DNA from: Pseudoxanthomonas sp. J31
GTDB taxonomy: Bacteria > Pseudomonadota > Gammaproteobacteria > Xanthomonadales > Xanthomonadaceae
Length of the DNA stretch: 64,000 nucleotides
Assembly (NCBI RefSeq): GCF_000510725.1
Contig: NZ_AZNZ01000001.1
Span: forward strand, 434,001 to 498,000
Reading direction: 5' to 3'
In this document: piece by piece, positions 32,912-41,742 of the stretch
Layout: the number at the start of each line of letters is the position of its first letter
Numbering within the stretch: position 1 is the first letter of the stretch
Position numbers and translations under genes: made by a program
The notes under the pieces: model-generated
Told to the model about the DNA's origin: nothing
Database searches by the model: none
Seen by the model: only the letters and a program-made list of their open reading frames with translations

Positions 32912-33573
32912 GCCCGCCGCTTCCATACCGCCGCTACAGCTTCCCGTCGCTGGCCCGGGTCCGGGCCATGGCCGGGATGGACGGCCTGGCACCGCTGCTG
33001 GAGGAACCGCAGCCGCAGCTGCCGGCACCGGAACTGCTGGAGGAAGCGCGCGCGCAGGGCCATGCCGAGGGCCACGCCGAAGGCTACGCCGCCGGCCTGC
33101 AGGCCGGCGGCGAGCGCGCCCGCGCGTTGGTGGACGAGGGCCTCAAGGCGTTGTCCGAGCCGGTGCAGGCGTTGATGGCCGGCATCACCGAACTGCAGGA
33201 ACAGCACCGCCAGAGCCTGCGCCAGGAACTGGTGCCGCTGGTGGAACAGGTGGCCCGGCACGTGATCCGCGGCGAGCTGGAGATGAAGCCCGAGCGCCTG
33301 CTGCAGTTCGTCGAGGAAGCGCTGGCCGAGCAGCCGGTGCCGGCCGAGACGGTCGAGGTGCGGCTCAATCCCGGGGAGTTCCGCCGCATCAGCGCCGCGG
33401 CGCCGGAACTGGCGGAGCGCTGGCAGCTGGTGGCCGACGAACGCCTGCCGGCCGGGGAATGCCGGATCCGCGCCGGCGCGCGCGAGCTGGACGCCGGTTG
33501 CGGCCAGCGCCTGGCGGCCTGCCTCGAACAGCTGCGCGCCCTGGTCAGCCAGGCGCAAGGGCCGGCGCCATGA
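32908..33573 (+). CDS. fliH: Flagellar export ATPase regulator FliH
   Basis: A 221-residue protein with the Gly/Ala/Glu-rich A-x3-G repeat region typical of FliH (AQGHAEGHAEGYAAGLQAGG, about residues 50-69), a helix bundle, and a C-terminal VATPase-E-like domain (LVEQVARHVIRGELEMKPE, later EVRLNPGEF). It tethers FliI to the export gate and C ring. ATGA overlap with fliG and overlap with fliI show tight coupling. Confidence 0.93.
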   Translation: MSPPLPYRRYSFPSLARVRAMAGMDGLAPLLEEPQPQLPAPELLEEARAQGHAEGHAEGYAAGLQAGGERARALVDEGLKALSEPVQALMAGITELQEQHRQSLRQELVPLVEQVARHVIRGELEMKPERLLQFVEEALAEQPVPAETVEVRLNPGEFRRISAAAPELAERWQLVADERLPAGECRIRAGARELDAGCGQRLAACLEQLRALVSQAQGPAP

Positions 33574-34865
33574 GCCTGGCGCTGAGCCTGGGCGAGATCC
33601 CGGTGGCGCGCCCGGTCGGGCGCCTGGTCGGCGTCTCCGGCCTGCTGCTGGAAGCCTCCGGCTACGCCTTCGAGACCGGGCAGCGGGTGCGGATCGAGAC
33701 CGCATCCGGCGGCTGGATCGCCGCGCGCGTGGTCGGATTCCGCGAGCACACCTGCTTCCTGATGCCGTTCCGCAAGCCTTCCGGCCTGGTCGCCGGCGCG
33801 CGCGTGATCGCCGAGCAGGAGGAACAGTCGCTGCTGATCGGCCCGTCCTGGCGCGGCCGGGTGATCGACGGCCTGGGCGAGCCGATGGACGGGATGGGCC
33901 CGCTCGGCGGCAGCGCGCCGCTGGACCTGCATCCGCCGCGGGTCAACCCGCTGCGCAAGCGCCCGGTGCGCGGCGTGCTCGACGTGGGCGTGCGCGCGAT
34001 CAACGGCGCCCTGACCCTGGGCCGCGGCCAGCGCGTGGGCCTGTTCGCCGGCAGCGGCGTGGGCAAGAGCGTGCTGCTGGGCATGATCACCCGGCAGACC
34101 ACCGCCTCGGTGGTGGTGGTCGGCCTGATCGGCGAGCGCGGGCGCGAGGTACGCGAGTTCATCGAGCGCTCGCTGGGCCCGGAAGGCCTGCGCAAGGCCG
34201 TGGTCGTGGTCGCCCCGGCCGACGAATCGCCGCTGATGCGGCTGATGGCCACCGAGCTGTGCCATGCCATCGCCGCGCACTTCCGCGACGCCGGCGAGCA
34301 CGTGCTGCTGCTGGTCGATTCGCTGACCCGCTACGCCATGGCCCAGCGCGAGGTGGCGCTGGCCCTGGGCGAACCGCCGGCCACCCGCGGCTACCCGCCC
34401 TCGGTGTTCGGCCTGCTGCCGCAGCTGGTGGAAAGCGCCGGCAATGGCGAGGGCGAGGGCAGCATGAGCGCGATCTACACCGTGCTGGCCGAGGGCGACG
34501 ACGAGCAGGACCCGGTGGTGGACACCGCGCGCGCCATCCTCGACGGCCACATCATGCTTTCGCGCCAGCTCGCCGCGCAGGGCCACTACCCCTCGATCGA
34601 CGTGCTGCGCTCGGTCAGCCGCTGCATGGACCTGGTGGTCGACGAGGCCCACCTGGCGCGCGTGCGCGAACTCAAGGACCTGCTGGCGCGCCACGCCCAG
34701 GTGCGCGACCTGATCCCGCTGGGCGGCTACGTCGCCGGCGCCGACCCGGCCACCGACCGCGCCGTGGCGCTCAATCCGCGCCTGGTGGCCTGGCTGCGCC
34801 AGGGCACGGACGAAGCCTCGCCGCTCGAAGACGCCGTGGCCCGGCTCGAGGAGATCCTGGCATGA
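33570..34865 (+). CDS. fliI: Flagellum-specific export ATPase FliI
   Basis: A 431-residue AAA-type ATPase related to F1-beta. Walker A is GSGVGKS (about residues 161-167), Walker B VLLLVDSLTRYAMAQRE (about 246), with the GEPPATRGYPPSVF segment following. The start at 33570 overlaps the fliH stop; an earlier in-frame ATG lies inside fliH and is not needed. Confidence 0.97.
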   Translation: MSLALSLGEIPVARPVGRLVGVSGLLLEASGYAFETGQRVRIETASGGWIAARVVGFREHTCFLMPFRKPSGLVAGARVIAEQEEQSLLIGPSWRGRVIDGLGEPMDGMGPLGGSAPLDLHPPRVNPLRKRPVRGVLDVGVRAINGALTLGRGQRVGLFAGSGVGKSVLLGMITRQTTASVVVVGLIGERGREVREFIERSLGPEGLRKAVVVVAPADESPLMRLMATELCHAIAAHFRDAGEHVLLLVDSLTRYAMAQREVALALGEPPATRGYPPSVFGLLPQLVESAGNGEGEGSMSAIYTVLAEGDDEQDPVVDTARAILDGHIMLSRQLAAQGHYPSIDVLRSVSRCMDLVVDEAHLARVRELKDLLARHAQVRDLIPLGGYVAGADPATDRAVALNPRLVAWLRQGTDEASPLEDAVARLEEILA

Positions 34866-35311
34866 ACCTGCAACACACCGTGGCCAGCCTGCGCCGCCTG
34901 GCCGAACTGCGCGCGCGCGAGGTCGAGGGCCTGGAAGCCGAACAGGTGCAGCGCCAGGCGCTGGCCGAGCGCGCGCGCAACAGCCTGCGGCGCATGCGCG
35001 AACTGCTGGAGGAAGTGGGCCGGCAGAGCGCCCACTGCCCGGTGCGCGCCAGCAACAGCGCCCACTACAAGGCCTCGCTGGTGGACATGATCGCCGCCCA
35101 GCGCCGCGACCTGGCCGCGCAGGAAGCGGCGATCGAGGCCGCGCGCCGCGCCCTGGCCGAAGCCGCCCTGCGCCGCGAGCGCGTGCAGCGCACCTTGCGC
35201 GACAAGCAGGCCGAGCTGGCGCGCGAGCTGGCCAGCCGCGACCAGAAGCGCCAGGACCAGCTCGCGCTGCAGTCCTGGGTGCACGCGCACCGTTTCGCCC
35301 ACGCCTACTGA
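34862..35311 (+). CDS. fliJ: Flagellar export chaperone FliJ
   Basis: A 149-residue, almost entirely coiled-coil protein (LRRLAELRAREVEGLEAEQ; LAAQEAAIEAARRALAEAA; LRDKQAELARELASRDQKRQ), as expected for the central stalk-like FliJ of the export ATPase. ATGA overlap with fliI. It is the last gene of the fliEFGHIJ block; fliD follows after 18 nt rather than the fliK found in polar systems. Confidence 0.9.
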   Translation: MNLQHTVASLRRLAELRAREVEGLEAEQVQRQALAERARNSLRRMRELLEEVGRQSAHCPVRASNSAHYKASLVDMIAAQRRDLAAQEAAIEAARRALAEAALRRERVQRTLRDKQAELARELASRDQKRQDQLALQSWVHAHRFAHAY

Positions 35312-35329
35312 TCCCGCCCGGAGCCGCCC

Positions 35330-36679
35330 ATGGAAATCTCGGATTCGAACTACCCCCACACCATGGCCCAGGCCTACGCCGACCTGGCGATCCAGGGCAG
35401 CAAGGACCTGCTGGCGGCGCAGAAGGCCAATGCCCAGCGCACCAGCACCGGCATCTCCGACCTGCGCAAGGCGCTGGAGACCTTCCAGGCCGCACTGGAC
35501 AAGTTCACCGGCGCCGGCGGCGGCGCGGTGGCGCACACGGCCAGCGTGTCCGACACGAGCCTGGCCAAGGCCACCGCCGCGGCCGGCGCGGCCCCGGGCA
35601 GCTACACCTTCTTCGTGGAGCAGCTGGCCAGCAACCACCAGCTGGCCTCCGGCGCGCTGGCCGCCACCGCCGCGGCCGGCGCCGGCAGCCTGGGCGTGGG
35701 CCTGGCCGACGGCAGCAGCTTCACCGTGGACCTGTCCGGCGCCGACGGCAACGGCGACGGCCAGCTGTCGGCCGCGGAGATCGCGCGCGCCATCAACCAG
35801 GCCGCCGGCGGCAAGCTCAGCGCCTCCACGCTTACCGTCAACGGCCAGCAGCAGCTGGTGCTGGCCTCGTCGGTCGGCGGCGCCGCCGGCGCGATCACCC
35901 TGGACACCAGCGGCCTGGGCGATGCCGGCCTGGCCGCGGCGCTGGCCGGCGCCACCGAACTGGCGGAGGCGCGCAACGCGGTGTTCTTCCTCGGTGGCAC
36001 CGGCGGTACCCGGATCGAGCAGGGCAGCAACAGCTTCACCGGCGTGCAGGGCGTGACCCTGGACTTCACCGCGGCCAACGCCACCGTGACCCTGGAAGTG
36101 GCCCGCGACGACACGGCCACCACCGCGGCGGTGCAGTCCTTCGTGGACGCCTACAAAGCGCTGCGCAGCTCGCTGTCCGCGCTGACCCGCGCCGGCGATG
36201 CCGCCAGCGGCGACCCCGGCGGCGCGTTCTCCGGCGACGCCGGCGTGATCGCGCTGCAGCGCCGCCTCGACGACCTGCTGCGGCAGAAGGTCGGCGGCAG
36301 CAGCCTGCAGGAACTGGGCCTGAGTGCCGACCGCAAGGGCGTGCTGCAACTGGATTCCAGGCGCCTGCTCGCGGCCCTGGAGCGCGACCCGGAGGCGCTG
36401 TCCTCGGTGCTGGGCGACGGCCGCAGCGGCATCACCGCCAGCATGGACGGCTACCTGGACAGCTGGCTTTCGGGCACCAACGGCCAGCTCAAGAAGCGCC
36501 AGGAGACCGCCGAGGCGATTCAAAAAGCGTTGAGCAAGCGCGAGAGCGCGGTGACCGAACAGTACGATCGCCTCTACTCGCGCTACCTGGCGCAGTTCAC
36601 CCAGGTGCAGGCGCTCAACAGCCAGATGGAGCACACGCTGTCGCTGATCGACAGCCTCCTGATCGACAGCGGGAAGTAA
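35330..36679 (+). CDS. fliD: Flagellar filament cap FliD (LafB-type)
   Basis: A 449-residue hook-associated protein 2. FliD_N is at about residues 12-110 and FliD_C at about 220-430, with LQELGLSADRKGVLQLDSRRLLAALE near 325-350 as the family signature and a coiled C-terminus (ETAEAIQKALSKRESAVTEQ). It caps the filament during flagellin assembly. It starts the fliD-S-T-K-L-A-motA-motB string, the order of lafBCDEFSTU. Confidence 0.93.
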   Translation: MEISDSNYPHTMAQAYADLAIQGSKDLLAAQKANAQRTSTGISDLRKALETFQAALDKFTGAGGGAVAHTASVSDTSLAKATAAAGAAPGSYTFFVEQLASNHQLASGALAATAAAGAGSLGVGLADGSSFTVDLSGADGNGDGQLSAAEIARAINQAAGGKLSASTLTVNGQQQLVLASSVGGAAGAITLDTSGLGDAGLAAALAGATELAEARNAVFFLGGTGGTRIEQGSNSFTGVQGVTLDFTAANATVTLEVARDDTATTAAVQSFVDAYKALRSSLSALTRAGDAASGDPGGAFSGDAGVIALQRRLDDLLRQKVGGSSLQELGLSADRKGVLQLDSRRLLAALERDPEALSSVLGDGRSGITASMDGYLDSWLSGTNGQLKKRQETAEAIQKALSKRESAVTEQYDRLYSRYLAQFTQVQALNSQMEHTLSLIDSLLIDSGK

Positions 36680-36685
36680 GCGACG

Positions 36686-37072
36686 ATGGACCAGTTCGGA
36701 TACGGCAGTTACCAGTCGGTCGGTCTGAGCAGCCAGACCGCCAGCGCCTCGCCGGTGCAGCTGGTCCTGGTCCTGCTGGACGGCCTGGCCGACGAACTGG
36801 CGCGGGTGCGCGCGCACATCGAGGCGCGCCGCTACGAGGCCAAGGGCCAGGGCATCTGCAAGTGCATCGACCTGATCACCGCCCTGTCCAGCTCGCTGGA
36901 CTTCGAGCTGGGCGGCGAGCCGGTGGCCGATCTGGGGCGCCTGTACGAATACATGATCCTGCGCATCAACGAGGCCGGCATCGCCATGGACGCCGCCATG
37001 GTCGAAGAGGTGTCCGCGACCGTGGAGACCCTGCGCCAGGCCTGGCGCAGCCTCGAGGCACGCGGCCCATGA
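36686..37072 (+). CDS. fliS: Flagellin chaperone FliS
   Basis: A 128-residue helical protein starting with the Y-x3-Y type N-terminus GYGSYQSVGLSSQTASASP, then PVQLVLVLLDGLADELARVR and CIDLITALSSSLDFELGGEPVADLGRLYEYM, the FliS signature. It binds flagellin in the cytosol before export. It follows fliD by 6 nt and overlaps the FliT-like gene. Confidence 0.93.
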   Translation: MDQFGYGSYQSVGLSSQTASASPVQLVLVLLDGLADELARVRAHIEARRYEAKGQGICKCIDLITALSSSLDFELGGEPVADLGRLYEYMILRINEAGIAMDAAMVEEVSATVETLRQAWRSLEARGP

Positions 37073-37389
37073 GCCGGGCGCGCATCGCGCTGCAACTGCG
37101 CGAGGCCACCGAGCTGGTGCGCGCGCGCATGCAGGCCTGCGACTGGGACGGCGTCGCCAACGCCGACCTGCAGCTGCGCCAGGCCCTGCACGAGGCCGGG
37201 CAGCTGGGCACGATGACGCCGCCGCTGCGCGAGAGGATCGAGGAGGCCGAACAGTTGCTGCGCGAAGCGCGCGTGGCGCTGGCCGCGCACCTGGCGCGGC
37301 TGGCCGAGGACATGGCCATCCTGCGCCGCCGGCGTACCGGCGCCGGCGCCTATGCGCGGCACGACGCGCCGCTGGACGGGCGGTCGTGA
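37069..37389 (+). CDS. fliT: FliT-like flagellar chaperone (LafD position)
   Basis: A 106-residue all-helical protein (LREATELVRARMQACDWDGV; LREARVALAAHLARLAEDMA) of the size and position of FliT/LafD, between fliS and fliK. Sequence identity to FliT is too weak for certainty from reading alone. ATGA overlap with fliS and GTGA overlap with fliK. Confidence 0.7.
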   Translation: MSRARIALQLREATELVRARMQACDWDGVANADLQLRQALHEAGQLGTMTPPLRERIEEAEQLLREARVALAAHLARLAEDMAILRRRRTGAGAYARHDAPLDGRS

Positions 37390-38543
37390 TCGCCGCCATG
37401 CAGGGCAGGGCCCTTTGCGGCGGCGCCGCCACGAACCCCGGCGGCGATCCGGTCGCCGCCGCGCTGCCCATGGCCGACGGCGAGGGCGGGATGCCGGCGA
37501 CCGTGCTGGAGGATTTCGCCGCGTCGCTGGACGCGGCCATGCCCGTGGCTGAAGCGGGCGTGCCCGCGGCCGATGCCGCCGTGGATACCGAACTTGCGGA
37601 CATGCTGGCCGACCTGCTGGCGATCCCCGCCGCACCGTTGCCGCCGGCGCCGGTGGCGGACGGCCTGCCGGCGCAGGCGCCGCAGCCGCGGGCCGCGGCC
37701 GTGCCGGCGCTGCCCCTGGCCAGCCTCGACCACAAGGACGCGGTGACCCGCGCGCTGCGCGCGCAGCTGTTCCCGGCCGAAGCGCCTTCCCCCGCGAAGG
37801 CGCCGCCGCTCCCCATCCCCCCCAATGCCGCTGTTGCGGCCGCCGTGCCAGGCCATGACGCGGCGGCCCACATGGCGGGGGCTGCCACTCTCCCCCCGCT
37901 GGCAGCCCCCGCCCCCTATCCCCCCGCCGCCGCCCGGCCGATGGCGCAGGCTGGCACCGACGCCAATCCATCGCCGGCGCCGTCCGCGCCCGCGGGCGAA
38001 GCCCATGGCGCCGGCGTGGCCCTGGCCGGGATCGCCGCCGCTGCCCCGCCTCCGGCGCCGGTCCCGGCCGCGAACCCGCCGGTGCCGCTGGCCGGGATGG
38101 TCCAGGCGGCGCCGCACGAGGCCGGCCGCGCCAGCCACGAGGCCCTGCTGGGCCTGCTCGGCGCGCGCATCCAGGCCCAGCTCCGCCAGGGCGTACAGCA
38201 GGCGGTGATCCAGCTGGAGCCCTACCTGGCCGGCACGGTGCAGCTGGAACTGCGCCACGAGGCCGGCGCACTGCGGGTGCACCTGAGCGCCAGCCACGAC
38301 GACGTGGTGCGGCAGCTGCAGGGGATCGGCGACAGCCTGCGCCAGGACCTCGGCGGCCGCCACTTCACCGAAGTCAGCGTGCAGGTGGCGCAGCAGCGCC
38401 ATGCCGATCCCCAGGGGCAGGGCAGGCATGCGCGCGAGGACGCGCCGCAGCCGGCCGTGCCGGGCCGTGCACTGGGCGAGTCCGACGAGGCCTATACCCG
38501 TTTCGCCGCGGCCCTGCGCCGCGTGAGCACCACCGGAGCCTGA
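37386..38543 (+). CDS. fliK: Flagellar hook-length control protein FliK (LafE-type)
   Basis: A 385-residue protein. The first 240 residues are Ala/Pro-rich and low complexity, acting as the ruler; the C-terminal domain (about 255-345) has the Flg_hook pattern AVIQLEPYLAGTVQLELRHEA and LRVHLSASHDDVVRQLQ. It controls hook length and switches FlhB specificity. GTG start overlaps fliT. The ruler region contains several runs of six or seven C. Confidence 0.85.
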   Translation: MIAAMQGRALCGGAATNPGGDPVAAALPMADGEGGMPATVLEDFAASLDAAMPVAEAGVPAADAAVDTELADMLADLLAIPAAPLPPAPVADGLPAQAPQPRAAAVPALPLASLDHKDAVTRALRAQLFPAEAPSPAKAPPLPIPPNAAVAAAVPGHDAAAHMAGAATLPPLAAPAPYPPAAARPMAQAGTDANPSPAPSAPAGEAHGAGVALAGIAAAAPPPAPVPAANPPVPLAGMVQAAPHEAGRASHEALLGLLGARIQAQLRQGVQQAVIQLEPYLAGTVQLELRHEAGALRVHLSASHDDVVRQLQGIGDSLRQDLGGRHFTEVSVQVAQQRHADPQGQGRHAREDAPQPAVPGRALGESDEAYTRFAAALRRVSTTGA

Positions 38544-38547
38544 TGTG

Positions 38548-39012
38548 ATGAAGAAGAGCCTGGTCCTGGTCCTGGCCGGCGTACTGGTGCTGGCCGCCGC
38601 GGCCGGGGGCGCCTGGTACAAGGGCTGGGGGCCGTTCGCCGCGCACGCGGAGCAGGCCGGTGCGCCGGCCGCGCGCCCGGTCGCGCCGGTGCCCAGCGAG
38701 CGCTACGTCACCCTGGAGAAACTGGTGGTGATGACCCGCAGCGACGGCGCCGGCGGGCGGCCGCGCTACCTGGCGATGGACCTGGTGTTCGCGGTCGCCG
38801 ACAAGGACGCCGCCAGCCGCACCACCGCGCAGCTGCCGTTGCTGCGCAGCGTCGCCCTGCGCACCCTGTCGGCGCGCTCGGCCGACGAGCTGCGGCGGAT
38901 GCAGGTGGACCAGATCGCGGCGCTGCTGGACGAGCAGTACGTCCAGGCCTATGGCGACCCGGAGCGGATGCCGTTCTCCCAGGTCATGGTCGCAAGGATG
39001 ATGGTGGAATGA
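38548..39012 (+). CDS. fliL: Flagellar basal-body protein FliL (LafF-type)
   Basis: A 154-residue single-pass protein: MKKSLVLVLAGVLVLAAAAGG (TM, about residues 3-22) followed by a periplasmic domain ERYVTLEKLVVM...RYLAMDLVFAVADKDA typical of FliL, which supports the stator. I prefer the ATG at 38548 to the GTG at 38545. Overlaps fliA by 4 nt. Confidence 0.88.
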   Translation: MKKSLVLVLAGVLVLAAAAGGAWYKGWGPFAAHAEQAGAPAARPVAPVPSERYVTLEKLVVMTRSDGAGGRPRYLAMDLVFAVADKDAASRTTAQLPLLRSVALRTLSARSADELRRMQVDQIAALLDEQYVQAYGDPERMPFSQVMVARMMVE

Positions 39013-39728
39013 GCGCGGCGGCGGTCCAGTACGCGCAGCTGCAATCGCTCGCCGACCAGGCCGACGCGGCCTCCGAACGGGAGTGGATGATCGCGTACAT
39101 GCCGCTGGTCCGGCGCGCGGTGCGCGCGCTGTCCTCGCACGCCGGCGCGGTGATGGAATGCTCGGACATGGAGCAGGTCGGGCTGATGGGCCTGCTCGAG
39201 GCGCTGCGCCGCTACGGCCGCCCGGACGAAGGCTTCCCCGGCTACGCCGCCATGCGCATCCGCGGCGCCATCCTCGACGAGCTGCGGCGCCAGGACTGGC
39301 GCCCGCGCGCCGCGCGCCAGGGCGCGCACCGCCTGCGCGCCGCCGAGCGCAAGCTGCGCCGGCAGCTGGGGCGCGAGCCGGGGCGGGCGGAGGTGTGCGC
39401 GGCACTGGGGATCGACCTGGCCGAGTACGAGCAGCTGCTGTGCGACGACTGCGCCAGCGAGTTCGCCAGCTTCGACGCGCTGCTGGCGGAAGGGACGGAC
39501 GTGGCCGGCCAGCAGCCGGGCCCGGAGCGCCGCGCGATCGACGCCGCCAGCCTGGCGCGCGCGCTGCTGGCGCTGGACGAGCGCGAGCAGAAGGTGATCC
39601 AGCTGTACTACGAGTTCGAGCTGAACCTGGAGGAGATCGCGCAGGTGCTCGACCTGACCGCGGCGCGGATCTGCCAGATCAACAAGCGCGCGCTGGCCAA
39701 GATGCGCAGCGTGCTGGAGCAGGAATAA
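39009..39728 (+). CDS. fliA: Flagellar sigma factor FliA, sigma-28 (LafS-type)
   Basis: A 239-residue sigma-70-family protein. Region 2 reads YMPLVRRAVRALSSHAG and MEQVGLMGLLEALRRYG with FPGYAAMRIRGAILDELRRQDW; region 3 is near LRRQLGREPGRAEVCAALG; region 4 is LLALDEREQKVIQLYYEFELNLEEIAQVLDLTAARICQINKRAL (quoted in parts elsewhere). It directs late flagellar genes and is inhibited by FlgM (41743). Encoded between fliL and motA, the lafS position. Confidence 0.94.
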   Translation: MSAAAVQYAQLQSLADQADAASEREWMIAYMPLVRRAVRALSSHAGAVMECSDMEQVGLMGLLEALRRYGRPDEGFPGYAAMRIRGAILDELRRQDWRPRAARQGAHRLRAAERKLRRQLGREPGRAEVCAALGIDLAEYEQLLCDDCASEFASFDALLAEGTDVAGQQPGPERRAIDAASLARALLALDEREQKVIQLYYEFELNLEEIAQVLDLTAARICQINKRALAKMRSVLEQE

Positions 39729-39788
39729 CGCCGCCCGCCGGCGCGGGCCGAACGCCGGGCCGCGCCCGGCACCGTTGGGAACACCACC

Positions 39789-40661
39789 ATGCAACAGTTG
39801 TTCGGCATCTTCATCGTCCTCGGCGCCGTGTTCGGCGGCTTCATGATCATGGGCGGCACCTTCAGCCTGATCTGGCAGCCGGTGGAGCTGCTGATCATCG
39901 TCGGCGCCGCGCTGGGCTCGATCGTGCTGGGCAACCCGCGCCACGTGCTGGCCGAGCTGGTGGGCCAGGTGCGCAAGGTCTTCGCGCGCTCGCGCAAGGG
40001 CAGCGGCCACGAGGCCGAGCGCCAGCTGCTGCTGGCCATGTACGAACTGCTGCAGCTGGGCCGCGACCTCAAGGCCCTGGACGAGCACGTGGAGTCGCCG
40101 CAGGCCAGCCCGATCTTCCAGCGCTACCCGCTGGTGCTGTCCTCGCCGCGGGTGCTGGCCTTCATCGTCGACAACTTCCGGCTGATGGCCCTGGGCCGGA
40201 TCACCGCGCACGAGCTGGAAGGCGTGCTGGAGCAGGAGCTGGAGGCGATCCACGGCGACCTGGAACAGCCGTCCAAGTCGCTGCGCAAGACCGGCGAGGC
40301 GATGCCGGGCTTCGGCATCGTCGCCGCGGTCCTGGGCGTGGTGATGGCGATGAACATCGTCGCCGACGGCGCCACCTCCGGCGAGATCGCGGCCAAGGTG
40401 GCCGCGGCGATGATCGGCACCTTCCTCGGCGTGTTCCTGTGCTACGGCGTGCTCGACCCGCTCAGCAACATGATCTCGCAGGGGGTGAAGGACGAGGTCG
40501 CCGAGCTTGAGTGCATCAAGGTGGTGCTGGTGGCGTACGCCGCCGGCAAGCCGCCGCTGCTGGCGCTGGACGCCGGTCGCCGGCTGATGCCGCTCAACAG
40601 CAAGCCCAGCTTCCTGCAGCTGGAGGGCTGGATCACCCGGCTTGAGGGGGGCACGGCGTGA
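39789..40661 (+). CDS. motA: Flagellar stator protein MotA (LafT-type)
   Basis: A 290-residue four-helix stator subunit. Helices 1-2 lie at about 3-23 and 33-50, the cytosolic loop contains the charged MALGRITAHELEGVLEQELE (about 132-151) that contacts FliG, and helices 3-4 include MPGFGIVAAVLGVVMAMNIV and the conserved proline MPGFG. The type is proton-driven by resemblance. motB overlaps by 4 nt. Confidence 0.95.
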   Translation: MQQLFGIFIVLGAVFGGFMIMGGTFSLIWQPVELLIIVGAALGSIVLGNPRHVLAELVGQVRKVFARSRKGSGHEAERQLLLAMYELLQLGRDLKALDEHVESPQASPIFQRYPLVLSSPRVLAFIVDNFRLMALGRITAHELEGVLEQELEAIHGDLEQPSKSLRKTGEAMPGFGIVAAVLGVVMAMNIVADGATSGEIAAKVAAAMIGTFLGVFLCYGVLDPLSNMISQGVKDEVAELECIKVVLVAYAAGKPPLLALDAGRRLMPLNSKPSFLQLEGWITRLEGGTA

Positions 40662-41611
40662 GCCCGGACGGGTCCGGCGGCGACCCCGCGCAGCGCGGCG
40701 CGCGCCCGGCGCGCGCCGGCGCCGAGACGACGATCATCAAGCGCGGCGGCCGCGGCCACGGCCACGACGACGAGCACGGCGGCACCTGGAAGGTCGCCTT
40801 CGCCGACTTCTGCCTGGCGCTGATGTGCCTGTTCCTGGTGCTGTGGCTGATCAGCAGCCGCGAGGAAGAGGCGGTGCGCAAGCTCAGCCAGAGCCTGGCC
40901 TACGAGGGCGGCACCGGCCTGCTGCCGGGCGAGGGCGGGCAGCGCGACGACCGCGGCCTGGGCGAGGTGCCCGCCGAGACGCCCCACGGCGAGCCCGTGG
41001 ACGGGCAGCAGGCGGAACAGGAGCAACCGCGCTTCTACGAATTGCCGCAGGACATGCAGCAGCTGGCCGAGCGCCTGCGCCAGCTGGGCGAGGAGGCCGG
41101 GCTGGAGGACAACCTCGGCCTGGCCATCACCGACCAGGGCCTGCGGGTGATGCTGCACGACACCGACCGCCGCGGCGTGTTCCGGCTCGGCAGCGCGGTG
41201 CCCAACGAGCGCTTCCGCGACCTGCTGCGGCGCCTGGGCGCGGTGTTCGCCGGGGTCGGCAACCCGATCGTGCTGGTGGGCCACACCGACGCCCTGCCGT
41301 ACCGCGAGGCCGGCGGCGCCGCGCGCTCCAACTGGCACCTGTCCAGCGAGCGCGCGCTGGCCGCGCGCACCCTGTTGCTGGAAGGCGGCATGCCCGACAC
41401 CGCGGTGCTGCAGTCGGTGGGCATGGCCGCCAATGCGCCGCTGACCCCGGACGACCCCACTGCCGCGGTCAACCGCCGGATCGAGTTCATGATCCTCGAC
41501 GCCGGCCACGCCGACGCCATGCGCCGGATGTTCGGGGTGCCGCTGAGCCCCCGGCCGCTGATCGAGGGCGTGCAGATGGTCGGCAGCGGCCCCGCCACGG
41601 CCGCCCCATGA
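40658..41611 (+). CDS. motB: Flagellar stator protein MotB (LafU-type)
   Basis: A 317-residue stator subunit. The ion-binding Asp is Asp50 in VAFADFCLALMCLFLVLWLI; the plug and linker follow; the C-terminal OmpA-like peptidoglycan-binding domain (about 170-290) has VLVGHTDALPYRE and NWHLSSERALAARTLLLEGG. Starts with GTG overlapping motA. Confidence 0.95.
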   Translation: MSPDGSGGDPAQRGARPARAGAETTIIKRGGRGHGHDDEHGGTWKVAFADFCLALMCLFLVLWLISSREEEAVRKLSQSLAYEGGTGLLPGEGGQRDDRGLGEVPAETPHGEPVDGQQAEQEQPRFYELPQDMQQLAERLRQLGEEAGLEDNLGLAITDQGLRVMLHDTDRRGVFRLGSAVPNERFRDLLRRLGAVFAGVGNPIVLVGHTDALPYREAGGAARSNWHLSSERALAARTLLLEGGMPDTAVLQSVGMAANAPLTPDDPTAAVNRRIEFMILDAGHADAMRRMFGVPLSPRPLIEGVQMVGSGPATAAP

Positions 41612-41633
41612 GCCGCGGCGGCGCCGGTTCCGG

Positions 41634-41662
41634 GCCGGCGGATTTAAGCGGCGGCCGCCGGC
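41634..41662. other. Hairpin between motB and flgM
   Basis: An 8-bp stem GCCGGCGG/CCGCCGGC with a 13-nt loop. There is no T tract, so it may be a weak terminator or just GC-rich structure. Confidence 0.3.
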
Positions 41663-41671
41663 TGCCGTCTA
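41645..41671 (+). promoter_or_regulatory. Possible sigma-28 promoter of flgM (TAAG-N15-GCCGTCTA)
   Basis: Compared with TAAA-N15-GCCGATAA, the -35 matches 3 of 4 and the -10 5 of 8. It would give FlgM a late-class promoter as in other flagellar systems. Weak, and partly within a hairpin. Confidence 0.3.
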
Positions 41672-41688
41672 TCGTGGTCAGGCGGGCC

Positions 41689-41724
41689 AGATTCCGTTGA
41701 GGATCCGGCCGCGCCAGCCCCAAT
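41689..41724 (+). promoter_or_regulatory. Flagellar direct repeat before flgM
   Basis: AGATTC-N5-AGGATC (41689-41705, 11-bp period) with spacer CGTTG identical to that of the fliM site. The first repeat has the N24-25 distance to CCCAAT (41719-41724) that the second repeat has at fliE and fliM, so the register differs by one repeat. Confidence 0.5.
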
Positions 41725-41742
41725 CCCCCTAAGGTGGCCGCC

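Noticed and set aside
34727-37888. A 1053-codon antisense frame across fliJ, fliD, fliS and fliK
   Set aside because: Same cause. It crosses several genuine genes and shows no recognisable domain.
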